Assembly (NCBI RefSeq): GCF_006088715.1
Contig: NZ_CP030771.1
Coordinates: 9,918,001 to 9,982,000, forward strand
DNA: 64,000 bases
From: Streptomyces sp. YIM 121038
GTDB lineage: Bacteria > Actinomycetota > Actinomycetes > Streptomycetales > Streptomycetaceae
Direction of reading: 5' to 3'
Shown: in pieces, positions 7,993 through 16,930 of the stretch
Layout: every line of letters starts with the position of its first letter
Position numbering within the stretch: the first letter of the stretch is position 1
The notes under the pieces: generated by a model
The model's input: only the letters and a program-made list of their open reading frames with translations
The model's database searches: none
What the model was told of the DNA's origin: nothing
Made by a program: the position numbers and the translations under genes

Positions 7993-9099
7993 CTACGAGA
8001 CCGACGCCGACAGCGCGTGCAGCGCCCTGGACAGGGCGACGAGTTGCTCCACCTCGGCGGTGTCGCCGTCCCGCGAAAGGGCCAGGGGGGTGCCGGGCCG
8101 CGACGGTACCTGACCGCGGCGGACCGCCACCGCCGCGCGGTGCAGGCGTTCCGCGAGCGCCTTCGGAGCCATGGACTCCCACACCGGTTCGACCGAGCTC
8201 AGGTGCGGGCTGATGCGGACCAGGCCGTCCCGGCATTCGATGACACGCCGCGCGTACCGGAAGCCGGCACGGCCCCCGCGGCCCGCCTGGGGCAGGACGG
8301 TGTCGGGGTAGGCCGAGGAGAGCAGCCGCCACAGCGGCTCCAGTTCCCGGTGGATCCGGCGGTGCTCCCGCCGCAGCCGCCATGCGGCGCAGCGGCTCCG
8401 CACCCCTGGCCAGGTGACGCCGAGGACGAACGCGGGAAGGGACACCACCAGCAGGATCCCCGTGGACACGCTGAGCCACGCGGGCACGACCCCGCCTTGC
8501 GAGCGGACGACGACGAACACCGAACGGATGCCGGTGGAGGCCGCGAGACCCAGCAACCCCGCGCTGGCCGTCCAGAGGCCGACGGCCTCGGCACCGCTGG
8601 ACATCCGGGCGAAGCGCTGGGTCCTGCGACAGGACATCGCGAGGGCGTACAGGGCGTACAGCCCGATCCCCAGGTAGAAGAGGGCGACCCGGGGGACCGT
8701 CATGTCGGCGTCCTCGAAGGTGCTGTGGAGCACGGCGTGGTGCGGCGGGGTGACCGCCGTCGCCACGATCCCGGTCACGGCGGCGAGGAACCCCACCCCC
8801 TCCCGGCGCGCACGGCGCCGGACAGCCGGTGTGTCGCCGGTGGAGTACAGATAGAAGAGCATCAGGCTGTACGTCATGCCCATGAACAGGGTGTCCATCA
8901 GGAGCTTCGCCGTACCGATGCCGAAGGTGCCGTCGATGCCTCGTGTGCCGTGCTCGATGGCCAGTGCGTAGGTCGCCACGGCACAGACCACGCACAGGGT
9001 CAGCCACCGCACCCCACGATTCTGCGGCGCACGGGAGAGCTGGTGGAACTTCCAGGCGGTCTCGGCCGCCAGGACGATGAAGAGGATCGTGAAGAACAT
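7993..9099 (-). CDS. MAB_1171c-like polytopic membrane protein
   Basis: A 368-residue protein with about seven hydrophobic helices in the first 250 residues (for example FFTILFIVLAAETAW, LTLCVVCAVATYALAI, VALFYLGIGLYALYALAM, GILLVVSLPAFVLGVTW), then a hydrophilic cytosolic C-terminal third with Arg-rich helices and LSSAYPD. This matches the actinobacterial MAB_1171c family, annotated as a putative transporter but without proven function. The ATG at 9099 shares its A with the stop of the upstream ImmA-like gene (TGATG), so the two are translationally coupled and probably act together. Confidence 0.72.
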   Translation of the reverse strand: MFFTILFIVLAAETAWKFHQLSRAPQNRGVRWLTLCVVCAVATYALAIEHGTRGIDGTFGIGTAKLLMDTLFMGMTYSLMLFYLYSTGDTPAVRRRARREGVGFLAAVTGIVATAVTPPHHAVLHSTFEDADMTVPRVALFYLGIGLYALYALAMSCRRTQRFARMSSGAEAVGLWTASAGLLGLAASTGIRSVFVVVRSQGGVVPAWLSVSTGILLVVSLPAFVLGVTWPGVRSRCAAWRLRREHRRIHRELEPLWRLLSSAYPDTVLPQAGRGGRAGFRYARRVIECRDGLVRISPHLSSVEPVWESMAPKALAERLHRAAVAVRRGQVPSRPGTPLALSRDGDTAEVEQLVALSRALHALSASVS

Positions 9100-9719
9100 C
9101 AGAGCCAGCCGTGCCGGTCGCGCATCGCGGAGTGGACCCGCCCCAGTTCGGGATGCCCGCAGGCGGTCGGGGCGACCTCGTCCAGAACCGTGGCCCACAT
9201 CGTGACGATCGTCGCCGCGCGCTCGGCTTCGCACTCCTGGTCGTCGTCGTACGTGCACCGGGCCACCACCCGGTGCACCGCCTCGGAACTGAGGCCCGGC
9301 ACCACCGAACTCCATCGGGAGCCGTCGGTCCGGTGACTCCCGCAGATGTGCCCCATCACCTCGTGCAGGATGATGTGGCGCTGATGCAGGGGGGTGGTGT
9401 GCTCCTGGTACAACACGGCGTACCCGTCGGGCGTTTCCACACAGAGCCCCTGCGGGCCGGGGACCGGCAGGGGATAGGCCCGCAGGACGATGGGGCGCTC
9501 GAGCCGTCTCGCCAGCGCGTCGCACAACGCCTCGACGCTGAGCGGTGGCTGGACATCGAGGTCACGCAACTGCTGCCGGAGCCTGCGCTCCAAGGCCCGG
9601 TCCCGCACCCGCTCGCGCCGGGCGGCCAACAGCCGCCGCGCGAACGGCCCGAGCGGCCCACCCCGACGGACCACGTCCCGTGCGCGCCGCCCGTCCCCCT
9701 GGAGATCCATGCCGTGCAT
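9099..9719 (-). CDS. ImmA/IrrE-type (ParH-like) metallopeptidase-like protein
   Basis: A 206-residue protein. The central ILHEVMGHICG is an HEXXH-like zinc site (HEVMG-H), preceded by a QEHTTPLHQRHI strand/helix as in ImmA/IrrE-like domains of toxin-antitoxin and phage-control modules. The ATG at 9719 has GAGGTGGCG just upstream; ATG at 9710 is an alternative. The gene lies directly before, and overlaps, the membrane protein, and both face a triple-HTH XRE protein. In known ImmA systems the peptidase cleaves an XRE repressor, so relief of repression by the convergent regulator is an attractive but untested idea. Confidence 0.68.
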   Translation of the reverse strand: MHGMDLQGDGRRARDVVRRGGPLGPFARRLLAARRERVRDRALERRLRQQLRDLDVQPPLSVEALCDALARRLERPIVLRAYPLPVPGPQGLCVETPDGYAVLYQEHTTPLHQRHIILHEVMGHICGSHRTDGSRWSSVVPGLSSEAVHRVVARCTYDDDQECEAERAATIVTMWATVLDEVAPTACGHPELGRVHSAMRDRHGWL

Positions 9720-9893
9720 CGCCACCTCGCCCCTCTCATCCCGTGCGGTGACCGCCGTGCACGGAGGCCCCTCGCCCGCCGGCCCCCTGCGAGCGGACAT
9801 CGCCCCCCTGCCTCGGGGGAATGTCTCACACCCCCGGGGGCCATCGCCCGGGACGGGGCTCAGGGTTCCGGACAACCTTCGCCCACGAGGGAG

Positions 9894-10823
9894 TCAGAGG
9901 GTGAGGACGACCTTCCCCCGGAGGTGACCGCGGTCGAGCAGCCGGTGCGCGTCGGCGACGCGCTCGAAGGGGAACGTCTCCTGTACGTGGACCCGAAGCC
10001 CGCCCTGTTCGACGAGTGCGACGAGGCCTCGGAGGGCGACCGGATCGGGATCGACCGCGATGCCGCTGAAACGCCTGCCGGCCGCCTCGTACCGGGCGAT
10101 GAGCCCCGCGTCCTCCTCGGCGACCGCCGTCACCAGATGACCGCCCGGGCGGAGCACGTCGAGCGAGCGCTCGACGGTGTCGCCGCCGATCGTGTCGAGT
10201 ACGACGTCGATGTCGCGGACCGCCGCGGTGAAGTCGACCGCCGTGTAGTCGACCACCTCGTCGGCGCCGAACCCCTCCACGAACGTCCGCTTGCTCCCGC
10301 TCGCGGTCGCGATCACGTGCGCGCCGAGCGCCTTCGCGATCTGGATCGCGACGTGCCCGACCCCGCCCCCACCACCGTGGACCAGGACGCGGTCGCCCTC
10401 GCCCACCCCGCCGAGGTCGACCAGGCCCTGCCACGCCGTCAGCCCGACGACCGGCAGTGCCGCCGCCTCGACGTGCGAGAGCGAGGCCGGTTTGCGTGCC
10501 AGGTGCAGCGCGGGCGCCGCCACGGCCTCGGCGTACGCGCGCGCCGCCCGCGGGAACAGCGGCATCCCGAACACCTCGTCGCCGGGCCGAAGCCGCCACG
10601 ACCCCGTCGCCTGTTCGACCACGCCGCTGACGTCCCAGCCGAGGACGAACGGCGGCCGGCCGAGCAGCGGGAACTCACCGGCGCGAAGGCGCGCCTCCAG
10701 CGGGTTCAGCCCGATCGCCTTGACGCGGACGAGGACCTCGGTCGGCAGGACCCGTGGCTCCGGCGAGTCCTCGATGGTCAGTACCTCGGGCCCGCCGAGC
10801 CGGTGCTGGGTGATGACGCGCAT
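9894..10823 (-). CDS. Zinc-independent quinone oxidoreductase-like MDR enzyme
   Basis: A 309-residue medium-chain dehydrogenase/reductase: GroES-like N-domain (LVRVKAIGLNPLEARLRAG, FVLGWDVSGVV), then the NADP Rossmann motif VHGGGGGVGHVAIQIAKALGA, and a C-terminal HLRGKVVLTL end typical of NADPH:quinone reductases. No structural-zinc cysteine cluster is visible. CAGGAGAGTC precedes the ATG at 10823. It is divergent from an HxlR regulator with 77 bp between starts, the usual arrangement of a redox- or electrophile-responsive reductase and its regulator. Confidence 0.88.
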   Translation of the reverse strand: MRVITQHRLGGPEVLTIEDSPEPRVLPTEVLVRVKAIGLNPLEARLRAGEFPLLGRPPFVLGWDVSGVVEQATGSWRLRPGDEVFGMPLFPRAARAYAEAVAAPALHLARKPASLSHVEAAALPVVGLTAWQGLVDLGGVGEGDRVLVHGGGGGVGHVAIQIAKALGAHVIATASGSKRTFVEGFGADEVVDYTAVDFTAAVRDIDVVLDTIGGDTVERSLDVLRPGGHLVTAVAEEDAGLIARYEAAGRRFSGIAVDPDPVALRGLVALVEQGGLRVHVQETFPFERVADAHRLLDRGHLRGKVVLTL

Positions 10824-10900
10824 GACTCTCCTGACATGGAGGGAAGGGGTGGGAATCCAGGCTAGGTTTCCGACAGGAACCAGTAGGTACCGTTGGCGCC
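10824..10900. promoter_or_regulatory. Divergent promoter/operator region with GGTTTCC/GGAACC dyad
   Basis: The 77 bp between the reductase and hxlR-type genes contain GGTTTCC (10865-10871) and its near-complement GGAACC (10876-10881), then TAGGTACCG, which repeats the TAGGT of the first arm. The hxlR-like ATG has no good ribosome site. These repeats are candidate HxlR operators. Confidence 0.45.
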
Positions 10901-11290
10901 ATGAGCGGATTCACCCCCGGCGACCCCTTCCTCGCCGACTGCCCGGCGCGCCTGGCGGTCGAGCTGATCGCCGACAAGTGGACGGTGGTCGTGCTCTACG
11001 GCCTCAGCCAAGGACCGGTCCGCCACGGCGAGTTGATCGAGCTGATCGGCGGGATCTCCCGCAAGATGCTCACCCAGACGCTCCGACGACTCCAGGCCCA
11101 CGGACTGGTCCGCCGCCACGCCTACGCCGAGGTGCCGCCCCGCGTCGAGTACGAGCTCACCCCGCTCGGGGAGACGCTGATCGAGCCGATCCACATGCTG
11201 ACCGAGTGGGCGAGGTCGAACGGCGACGCGGTGCTCGACGCCCTCGACGCCCTCGACGCCGATCCCGAGGCGCTCGCCCCCGGCGATTGA
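10901..11290 (+). CDS. HxlR-family winged-helix regulator
   Basis: A 129-residue protein with the HxlR fold: an N-terminal Cys in FLADCPARLAVELI, then KWTVVVLYGLSQGPVRHGEL, GGISRKMLTQTLRRLQAHGLVRR (recognition helix) and the wing EVPPRVEYELTPLGETL. The N-terminal Cys is where redox- and aldehyde-sensing HxlR members are modified. Divergence from the MDR reductase suggests it controls that gene and itself. Confidence 0.9.
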   Translation: MSGFTPGDPFLADCPARLAVELIADKWTVVVLYGLSQGPVRHGELIELIGGISRKMLTQTLRRLQAHGLVRRHAYAEVPPRVEYELTPLGETLIEPIHMLTEWARSNGDAVLDALDALDADPEALAPGD

Positions 11291-11390
11291 GGCGCGCGTG
11301 GCGCCGTCTTGCCGCCTTCCCGGCCGTGGGTTTGGATCCTGAGGTCCCGTGGTGGTCGCGGGAGCAGGAAAGCCGAGCAGGAGCCCATCG

Positions 11391-12611
11391 ATGAGACGTC
11401 GTTCCTCGTTACGCGCCCTTCACGTCCTCAGCGTTCTGCCCTTGGTCCTCACGGCCCTGGCCCTCCCGGCCGCCGCGGCCGACGACGGTGCTTCCGCCCC
11501 GCGCACCGAGCGCCTCAGCGTCGCCCCCGACGGCACGGGCGGCAACGGCCACTCGGGCAGCCCCTCGGTCAGTGCCGACGGCCGGGTCGTGGCGTTCGTG
11601 TCACAGGCCACCAACCTCGTGCCCGGCACCACCACGCGCGGCAACGTCTTCGTCCGCACCGCGCCGGGCGCGGCCCTGCGACGCGTCTCCCCGCCCGGTG
11701 AGACCACATCGACGCCCGCCCTCTCCGCCGACGGCCGCTACCTCACCTTCGCGTCGTACTCGACCGCCACGGAGCGCACTTCCGTCCACGTCATGGACCT
11801 GAAGAGCGGCCGCACCGAGCGCCTCGCCCCCGCCCTCCCCGACGGCTACGCGGTGTCGTACGGCGTCGCCCCGATCAGCGGGAACGGCCGCTACGTCGCC
11901 TTCGTCGCCCGGCCCACCGACGATTCCGACCCCCGCGGCTGCCAGTTCCACGTCCTGGACCGCGTCACCGAGCGGGTCCAGCAGGTCAGCCGTGCCTCGC
12001 AACGCGCCACCTGCCAGCAGCAGTCGATGAGCGCCGACGGCCGGAAGATCGCGTACCAGGACGGCTACACCGGGCCGAGCGACGACGACCAGGGCGACAT
12101 CCTCGTCCACGACCGCCGGACGGGCCGCACCGTCAAGGCCGACGCCACGCACGACGGGGCGCCCGCCGAGCAGTCGTCCGTGAGCCCCTCCCTCAGCGCC
12201 GACGGCTCGACGGTCTCCTTCGCCTCCACCGCCCGCAACCTGGTGCCGGGCACCGACCCCAACGACGGCTGGAACGTCTTCGTCCGTGATCTGCGCACCG
12301 GTTCCCTCACGCGCGTGGACGGCCACGCACCCACCGACCTGGTCGTCGGCGGCCAGCTGTCGACCGACGGCTCGCGGATGCTCGTCAACATCGGCAACGC
12401 CGACCGGCAGCCGCAGGGCCTGTGGCTGCGCGACCTGCGGACCGGCCAGGAGACCCTGCTGTCGCCCGGCACGGACGGCAAACCGGTCGGCGTCGGCTCC
12501 ACCGCACTGAGCGCGGACGCCTCGACGGCCGTGTTCGACTCCTTCTACCCGGGCCTGGTCCCCGACGACACGAACTGGACCGGCGACGTGTTCGTCCGAC
12601 ACCTACGCTGA
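11391..12611 (+). CDS. Secreted TolB/WD40-like beta-propeller protein
   Basis: A 406-residue exported protein: Sec signal peptide (MRRRSSLRALHVLSVLPLVL ... PAAAA) and then at least five blades with the pattern SADGRxVAF ... VFVRDLxTG, as in TolB-type and PD40 propellers. The ATG at 11391 has AGGAG about 7-8 nt upstream; an in-frame GTG at 11349 would spoil the signal peptide. Such actinobacterial proteins are extracellular and of unknown ligand. It converges with the neprosin-like gene, 17 bp apart. Confidence 0.8.
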   Translation: MRRRSSLRALHVLSVLPLVLTALALPAAAADDGASAPRTERLSVAPDGTGGNGHSGSPSVSADGRVVAFVSQATNLVPGTTTRGNVFVRTAPGAALRRVSPPGETTSTPALSADGRYLTFASYSTATERTSVHVMDLKSGRTERLAPALPDGYAVSYGVAPISGNGRYVAFVARPTDDSDPRGCQFHVLDRVTERVQQVSRASQRATCQQQSMSADGRKIAYQDGYTGPSDDDQGDILVHDRRTGRTVKADATHDGAPAEQSSVSPSLSADGSTVSFASTARNLVPGTDPNDGWNVFVRDLRTGSLTRVDGHAPTDLVVGGQLSTDGSRMLVNIGNADRQPQGLWLRDLRTGQETLLSPGTDGKPVGVGSTALSADASTAVFDSFYPGLVPDDTNWTGDVFVRHLR

Positions 12612-12628
12612 ACCTGAGGCGGCGGTAT

Positions 12629-13885
12629 TCAGCAGTTGTCCCCGCCCGGTCCTCCGAAGAACAGGTAGCTGCCCCAGTCGGGCCCCGAGTTGTTGGTGAT
12701 CTGGAGGGAGTAGCAGGGGCCGCTCACCGATCCCGCGTCGGACAGGGTCGCGTGCGCCGCGCCGCCGCTCACGGGGTTCACCGTCGCGACGCGCTGGTAC
12801 GCCGCCTGCCTGAAGCCCGCCGACGCGTGTCGTCCGGAGCCCATCGGGGGCCACTGAGTGATCAGGGTTCCGACCTCGCCGCCGAACTTGGCGCGGGTGG
12901 CATGGGTGGCCATCGGCCCGTTGTCGAACCACGCCGCCGGGTAGCACCCGATCGCGTGGTCGTCGAAGTAGAGCCACCACGCGTTGTTGGTGAAGTAGAA
13001 GCCCATCTTGTACTCGACCTGTGTGCCACCGCTCTGGGACACAGCCAGCGGGGCGCCCGGGCGCACATAGGGATTGGAGACCGGCTGGAACACCTGGCCT
13101 GCTTGGTTGTAGAAGGAGTGGCCGGCTTCGTAGTTCCGCCGGGTGGTGAAGACGAAGAAGTGGGGCGCGGCGTCGCCGTACATCGTGATGTCGACGTGCC
13201 AGCCGCACTCCACGGTCTGCAGGACGGGTCCTTCCAGTCCCGCGTAGTACCACTGTTGGCTGAAGGTGGACTGGTTCGACGCCGCGGCGAAAGGGTTCCA
13301 CACGTTGATGCGGCTTGCTCCGCCCAGGCAGGGGAGGTTCTGCTCGCCGGTCGCGTATCGCTTGCCGAGCGCGGCTGCCGGTGCCTCGGTGCCCGCGAGG
13401 CCGAGCGGCCGTTCCTTCGCTGAGGATGCCGCGAGGTTCGGGTACCGGCAGAGCGCCGAGAGGGTGGTGCGGTACAGCGGCGTGGTACCCGCGGGGGCGG
13501 CCCGCGCGGCCGGGACGTCGTGCTGTGGCGGACTCACGACGTCCCGCGACCCGGGGTCCGGCGACCTGGGGCCCGGCGTCGTCGGCTCGTCGGATTCGGT
13601 CGGCTCAGGAGGGCCTTGGTCGGGAGCGACGGCGAGGCCTCCCCAGCGGCGCGCGGCGGGATGCGCGTCCTCAGGGATGCAGTCGACGACTTGGCCGTCG
13701 GTTTCGACGTAGCTCTCGACGGCGTCGACGCCCGTGTACAGGTCGATGACGTACGCCTGGATCTCGTCGAAGTCCCGGGAACTCGCGACGGCGGCACCAG
13801 GCAGTCGGCGTGCCTCTTCGTACGTGGTGGAGGCGACGGATCTGAGAAACGCGTCCAAGGGCTGCGGGGAGAGTTCAGCGGTCAT
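12629..13885 (-). CDS. Neprosin-domain protein
   Basis: A 418-residue protein whose C-terminal 220 or so residues fit the neprosin (DUF239) domain: QQWYYAGLEGPVLQTVECGWHVD, PHFFVFTTRRNYE, YKMGFYFTNNAWWLYFDDHAIGCYPAAWF, and a Cys-containing end. Plant neprosin is a proline-specific endopeptidase with two catalytic Glu; bacterial members are mostly uncharacterised. The N-terminal half is a Pro/Ser-rich linker after an acidic helical segment (ELSPQPLDAFLRSVASTTYEEARR). No signal peptide is visible from the chosen start (AAGGAG 8 nt upstream), which is odd for a family that is normally secreted. Further in-frame codons upstream to 13921 do not add one either. Confidence 0.7.
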   Translation of the reverse strand: MTAELSPQPLDAFLRSVASTTYEEARRLPGAAVASSRDFDEIQAYVIDLYTGVDAVESYVETDGQVVDCIPEDAHPAARRWGGLAVAPDQGPPEPTESDEPTTPGPRSPDPGSRDVVSPPQHDVPAARAAPAGTTPLYRTTLSALCRYPNLAASSAKERPLGLAGTEAPAAALGKRYATGEQNLPCLGGASRINVWNPFAAASNQSTFSQQWYYAGLEGPVLQTVECGWHVDITMYGDAAPHFFVFTTRRNYEAGHSFYNQAGQVFQPVSNPYVRPGAPLAVSQSGGTQVEYKMGFYFTNNAWWLYFDDHAIGCYPAAWFDNGPMATHATRAKFGGEVGTLITQWPPMGSGRHASAGFRQAAYQRVATVNPVSGGAAHATLSDAGSVSGPCYSLQITNNSGPDWGSYLFFGGPGGDNC

Positions 13886-14459
13886 GGGGGATGCTCCTTG
13901 GTCGGATATCCGCATGCGCACGATCAGCGGCCGTCCCGGACGCCGGGCCGACGGATTGGTGATTCGCGGCTTGGTGTTTCACGGCTTGGTGTGCGGACGT
14001 CCACGCTGTCCGGGCGTCCAGGCTGTCCGGACACGCAACCGTCCAGACTGCCCGGACACGCAGCTGCCGCGTACCGGGGAGCACCGACGACGAGGGGCCA
14101 CTTCGATTACACCTTCGATCGTCGTCTGGATGTAGGGTGAGGGGCCTTCTTCACTCTTGTGGGGGGGGGGGAGGGACCGCAGGGGCCCGCGCCAGGCTCG
14201 GCATCGACGGGGCTCGTCATCATCCGGCCCGCCCCTCCCGCCTCCGTCTGTGACGCCGCTGGTTCCTCGACCGCTGGCCGGATGCGGCTGCTTCCTTTCC
14301 GGCCGCCAGCCTCACATTTTCCTCATAGTCCTCACTCGGTCTTCTCATTCAGGGCCGCACCTGCCACCCTCACCCCGGCTGCCGGACCGCCGCAGTGTGC
14401 ACTGACGCGTCCGCAGGCACCTCTCGTTTCGCGACCAACCCGAGAACAGGGGGAGTCAC
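13886..14459. other. 574-bp intergenic region with short repeats and a G11 run
   Basis: Lies between divergent genes and shows no convincing coding sequence. It holds the direct repeats described at 13967-14064, a G11 homopolymer at 14161-14171 and AT-richer patches near 14330. Promoters of both neighbours should be here. Confidence 0.55.
13967..14064. repeat. Short direct repeats in intergenic DNA
   Basis: CGGCTTGGTGT occurs at 13967 and 13982. A 25-bp unit starting CGTCCAG.CTG.CCGGACACG occurs at 14015 and 14040, with a truncated copy (CGTCCACGCTGTCCGGG) at 13998. The units contain TGTCCGGACA-like palindromic cores. Confidence 0.7.
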
Positions 14460-16709
14460 GTGCGCATTCGCTGTTCCGCTCTGTCCGCTCTCACGGCTTT
14501 CCTGCTGCTGTCCACCGGCCTGGTGATCAGCGCGCCGACGGCCGGGGCCGCTCCCGTGACGGCCGATGCCCCGGCACGGAGCACCCAGGCAGCATCAGGA
14601 GCACAGGGCACACAAAAGGCACCCAGATCCGAGGCCGCAGGCGATCCCGCCGGAGGCCAGTACGTCCCCATGAGGGCCCGCGTGCTGGACAACGTCGCGG
14701 TGGAGCCCGGCGCGACGCTGACGGTGAAGCTGTCGGGAACCGCGGGGCTTCCAGCAACGGGACTCGACTCGGTCGCCGTGAACGTGGCCGCCAAGGGCGA
14801 CAGCGACTCCGGGACAGTGGTCGTCTACCCGTCGGGCGAGCTGGAGCCGGACGCGGCCAGCGTGAGCTACGACAAGGCGCACTACGCATCCACGACCTTG
14901 GTGACCAAGGCCGGCTCCGACGGCCAGGTCAAGGTCGTCAACCAAGGCACCGCCAACGTACGCGTCTACCTGGACGTCCAGGGCTACACCCTCCGGCAGG
15001 ACGACGGCCAGGGCTCCTCCTACGTGGCCCTGCCACCGCAGCGCATCCTGGCCCCCACCAGCCTGAACGGCGGAGGCAACCTCGAACTCAAGCCGCTGGG
15101 CAAGGGCGGCGTACCCACCACCGCCGTCACCGCCGTCGCGCTGACCGTCACGGCCCAAAGCACCTCGACGGGCACCATACGGGTCTACCCCGCGGGTGAG
15201 GGGTGGCCCGCCGACGCCACCATCGACTACCCGAAGGACGCGGCCCAGCAGAACTTCGCCATCGCCAAAATCGGCACCAATGGCGCGGTCAACATCCACA
15301 ACCTCGGCTGGGGCAGCGCCGACGTCGCAGTCGACGTGGTCGGCTACTTCACCCGCTCCACAGGCACCGCTCAGCGCGCCGGCCTGCGCTCGGTGCCCCC
15401 GGCCAGGGTCGCCGAGAAGCTGGTGATCCCGGCGGGCGGCGACAAGATCGTGGACCCGCGCGGCGTGACGGGCGTCCCTGTTCTCAACACCACGGCCGTC
15501 GGCATCGCCGTCACCGCCTTCGGCACCGGATCGGGCGCCGTCCAGGTGCACCCCACCCGGACCACCGCCGCGCCGGGCCCCACCGTCAGCTACGCCCCCG
15601 ACACCGAGGCCACGGGCTTCACTCTCGCCAAGCTCGGCGACGACGGAAAGGTCAACCTCCACAACACCGGATCGAACCCCGTGACCGTCTGGGTCGACGT
15701 CCTGTCCTACGCCGAGCTCGTCGACCGCAGGTTCCCCACCCCGGCCACCGTCGGCGAGGCCATCGAGAACATCACCGGCACCGCGGACGTCAGCGGCACC
15801 GTGGAGAGCGACGGCGAGAACATCGCCATCACCTCCAGGACCGACGACTCGGGCACGACGACGGTGAAGGTGCCCCGGGACCCGCAGCAGGGCATCAAGG
15901 TGACCACCGACGCGGGAACCACCACTCTCAAGCTGCCCGCCTCCGGGTCCGCCACCCGCACGTCCGGGGGAACCATCGTCTACGACGGCACCAGCGCCAA
16001 CCACGCAATCGGCGTGCAGCCCACCACCGACGGCGGCTTCCGGACCTTCGCCCACCTCGACGACGCCTCCGCTCCGACCAGTTACTCCTTCCCGCTGGAC
16101 CTGCCCACCGGCACCCAGCTGGCCATCGACGAACTGGACGGCAGCGCCCTGATCGTCAAGGAGCACGCCAGCACCACGGAGCCCGCCGTGCTCCTCGAAG
16201 AGGTGACCCGGATCCAGAAGCCGTGGGCGAAGGACGCGAACGGGCGTACCTGGCCCACCAGTTACGCCATCGAGGGCAACACCCTCAAGCTCAGCATCGA
16301 CCTCACCCCGGTCACGGACACCTCCGGCGCCGCGGTCTCGCCCCGCTTCCCCGTGGTCGCCGACCCCTGGGTGAAGAGGAACTGCGGCATCGTCACCTGT
16401 TCCTGGTACTTCAGCAAGGCCACCACGCGCTGGATGAAGTCGAAGTTCGACAACCACGGCTGGAAGGTGGCCACGGCGAGCACCGTCATCTGCGGCAACC
16501 TCCCGCACCCCGTGGCCAAGGGGGCATGCGCCATCGCCATCGCCTACTACTACAACAGCGCCTTCAACAACACCCGTGCCGCATACAACCGGGGAGGGTG
16601 TCTGGTGGTGAGAGTCAACGTCCTGTGGGGCGCGACTCCCGCCACCGCATGGAGAACGGTGCGCTTCGACAACGTTCCGCTCAGCAACCGCTACTGCTAC
16701 AGCAGCTGA
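14460..16709 (+). CDS. Large secreted protein with three VYPSG/LDVQGY-type repeats and a Cys-containing C-domain
   Basis: A 749-residue exported protein. Sec signal peptide (residues 1-31, ending APTAGAA), then three repeats of about 110-120 residues near residues 70-180, 190-300 and 310-420, each with a VAVNVxA strand, a VYPSG or HPT strand, a GxVNxHN/N-G strand and a DVxGY end. These resemble actinobacterial surface beta-domains. A linker of about 150 residues with beta-rich sequence follows, then PVVADPWV and a terminal domain of about 115 residues with six Cys (NCGIVTCSWYFSK ... VICGN ... GACAIAIAYYY ... GGCLVV ... RYCYSS). The GTG start has GGGGGAG upstream. The C-domain recurs in unrelated streptomycete secreted proteins; I cannot assign a function, but an effector or adhesin is possible. 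Confidence 0.75.
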   Translation: MRIRCSALSALTAFLLLSTGLVISAPTAGAAPVTADAPARSTQAASGAQGTQKAPRSEAAGDPAGGQYVPMRARVLDNVAVEPGATLTVKLSGTAGLPATGLDSVAVNVAAKGDSDSGTVVVYPSGELEPDAASVSYDKAHYASTTLVTKAGSDGQVKVVNQGTANVRVYLDVQGYTLRQDDGQGSSYVALPPQRILAPTSLNGGGNLELKPLGKGGVPTTAVTAVALTVTAQSTSTGTIRVYPAGEGWPADATIDYPKDAAQQNFAIAKIGTNGAVNIHNLGWGSADVAVDVVGYFTRSTGTAQRAGLRSVPPARVAEKLVIPAGGDKIVDPRGVTGVPVLNTTAVGIAVTAFGTGSGAVQVHPTRTTAAPGPTVSYAPDTEATGFTLAKLGDDGKVNLHNTGSNPVTVWVDVLSYAELVDRRFPTPATVGEAIENITGTADVSGTVESDGENIAITSRTDDSGTTTVKVPRDPQQGIKVTTDAGTTTLKLPASGSATRTSGGTIVYDGTSANHAIGVQPTTDGGFRTFAHLDDASAPTSYSFPLDLPTGTQLAIDELDGSALIVKEHASTTEPAVLLEEVTRIQKPWAKDANGRTWPTSYAIEGNTLKLSIDLTPVTDTSGAAVSPRFPVVADPWVKRNCGIVTCSWYFSKATTRWMKSKFDNHGWKVATASTVICGNLPHPVAKGACAIAIAYYYNSAFNNTRAAYNRGGCLVVRVNVLWGATPATAWRTVRFDNVPLSNRYCYSS

Positions 16710-16714
16710 CACAC

Positions 16715-16752
16715 CCCCGGCCGCCGCCCGCCCCCAACGGCGGCGGCCGGGG
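16715..16752 (+). terminator. Strong stem-loop after the 749-residue protein gene
   Basis: CCCCGGCCGCCGCC (16715-16728) pairs perfectly with GGCGGCGGCCGGGG (16739-16752) around a 10-nt loop, starting 6 nt after the stop codon. The lack of a U-tract is normal for streptomycete terminators. Confidence 0.8.
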
Positions 16753-16930
16753 CGGATCGCGTTCCGGACCTTCGCCTGAGGTCCGAGGGCGCCAACACGC
16801 TCTCGGCCGGGAACCGGAGCCTGCCATACTGCTGCCCTGAAGTCGTAGGGCTTGCGCGGAACGCTTTTGCTCGGCGGGGTCTCTCACTATCTGTACGGCT
16901 GTACCCCTAAGAGGAAGAGGAGTTGTTCTG

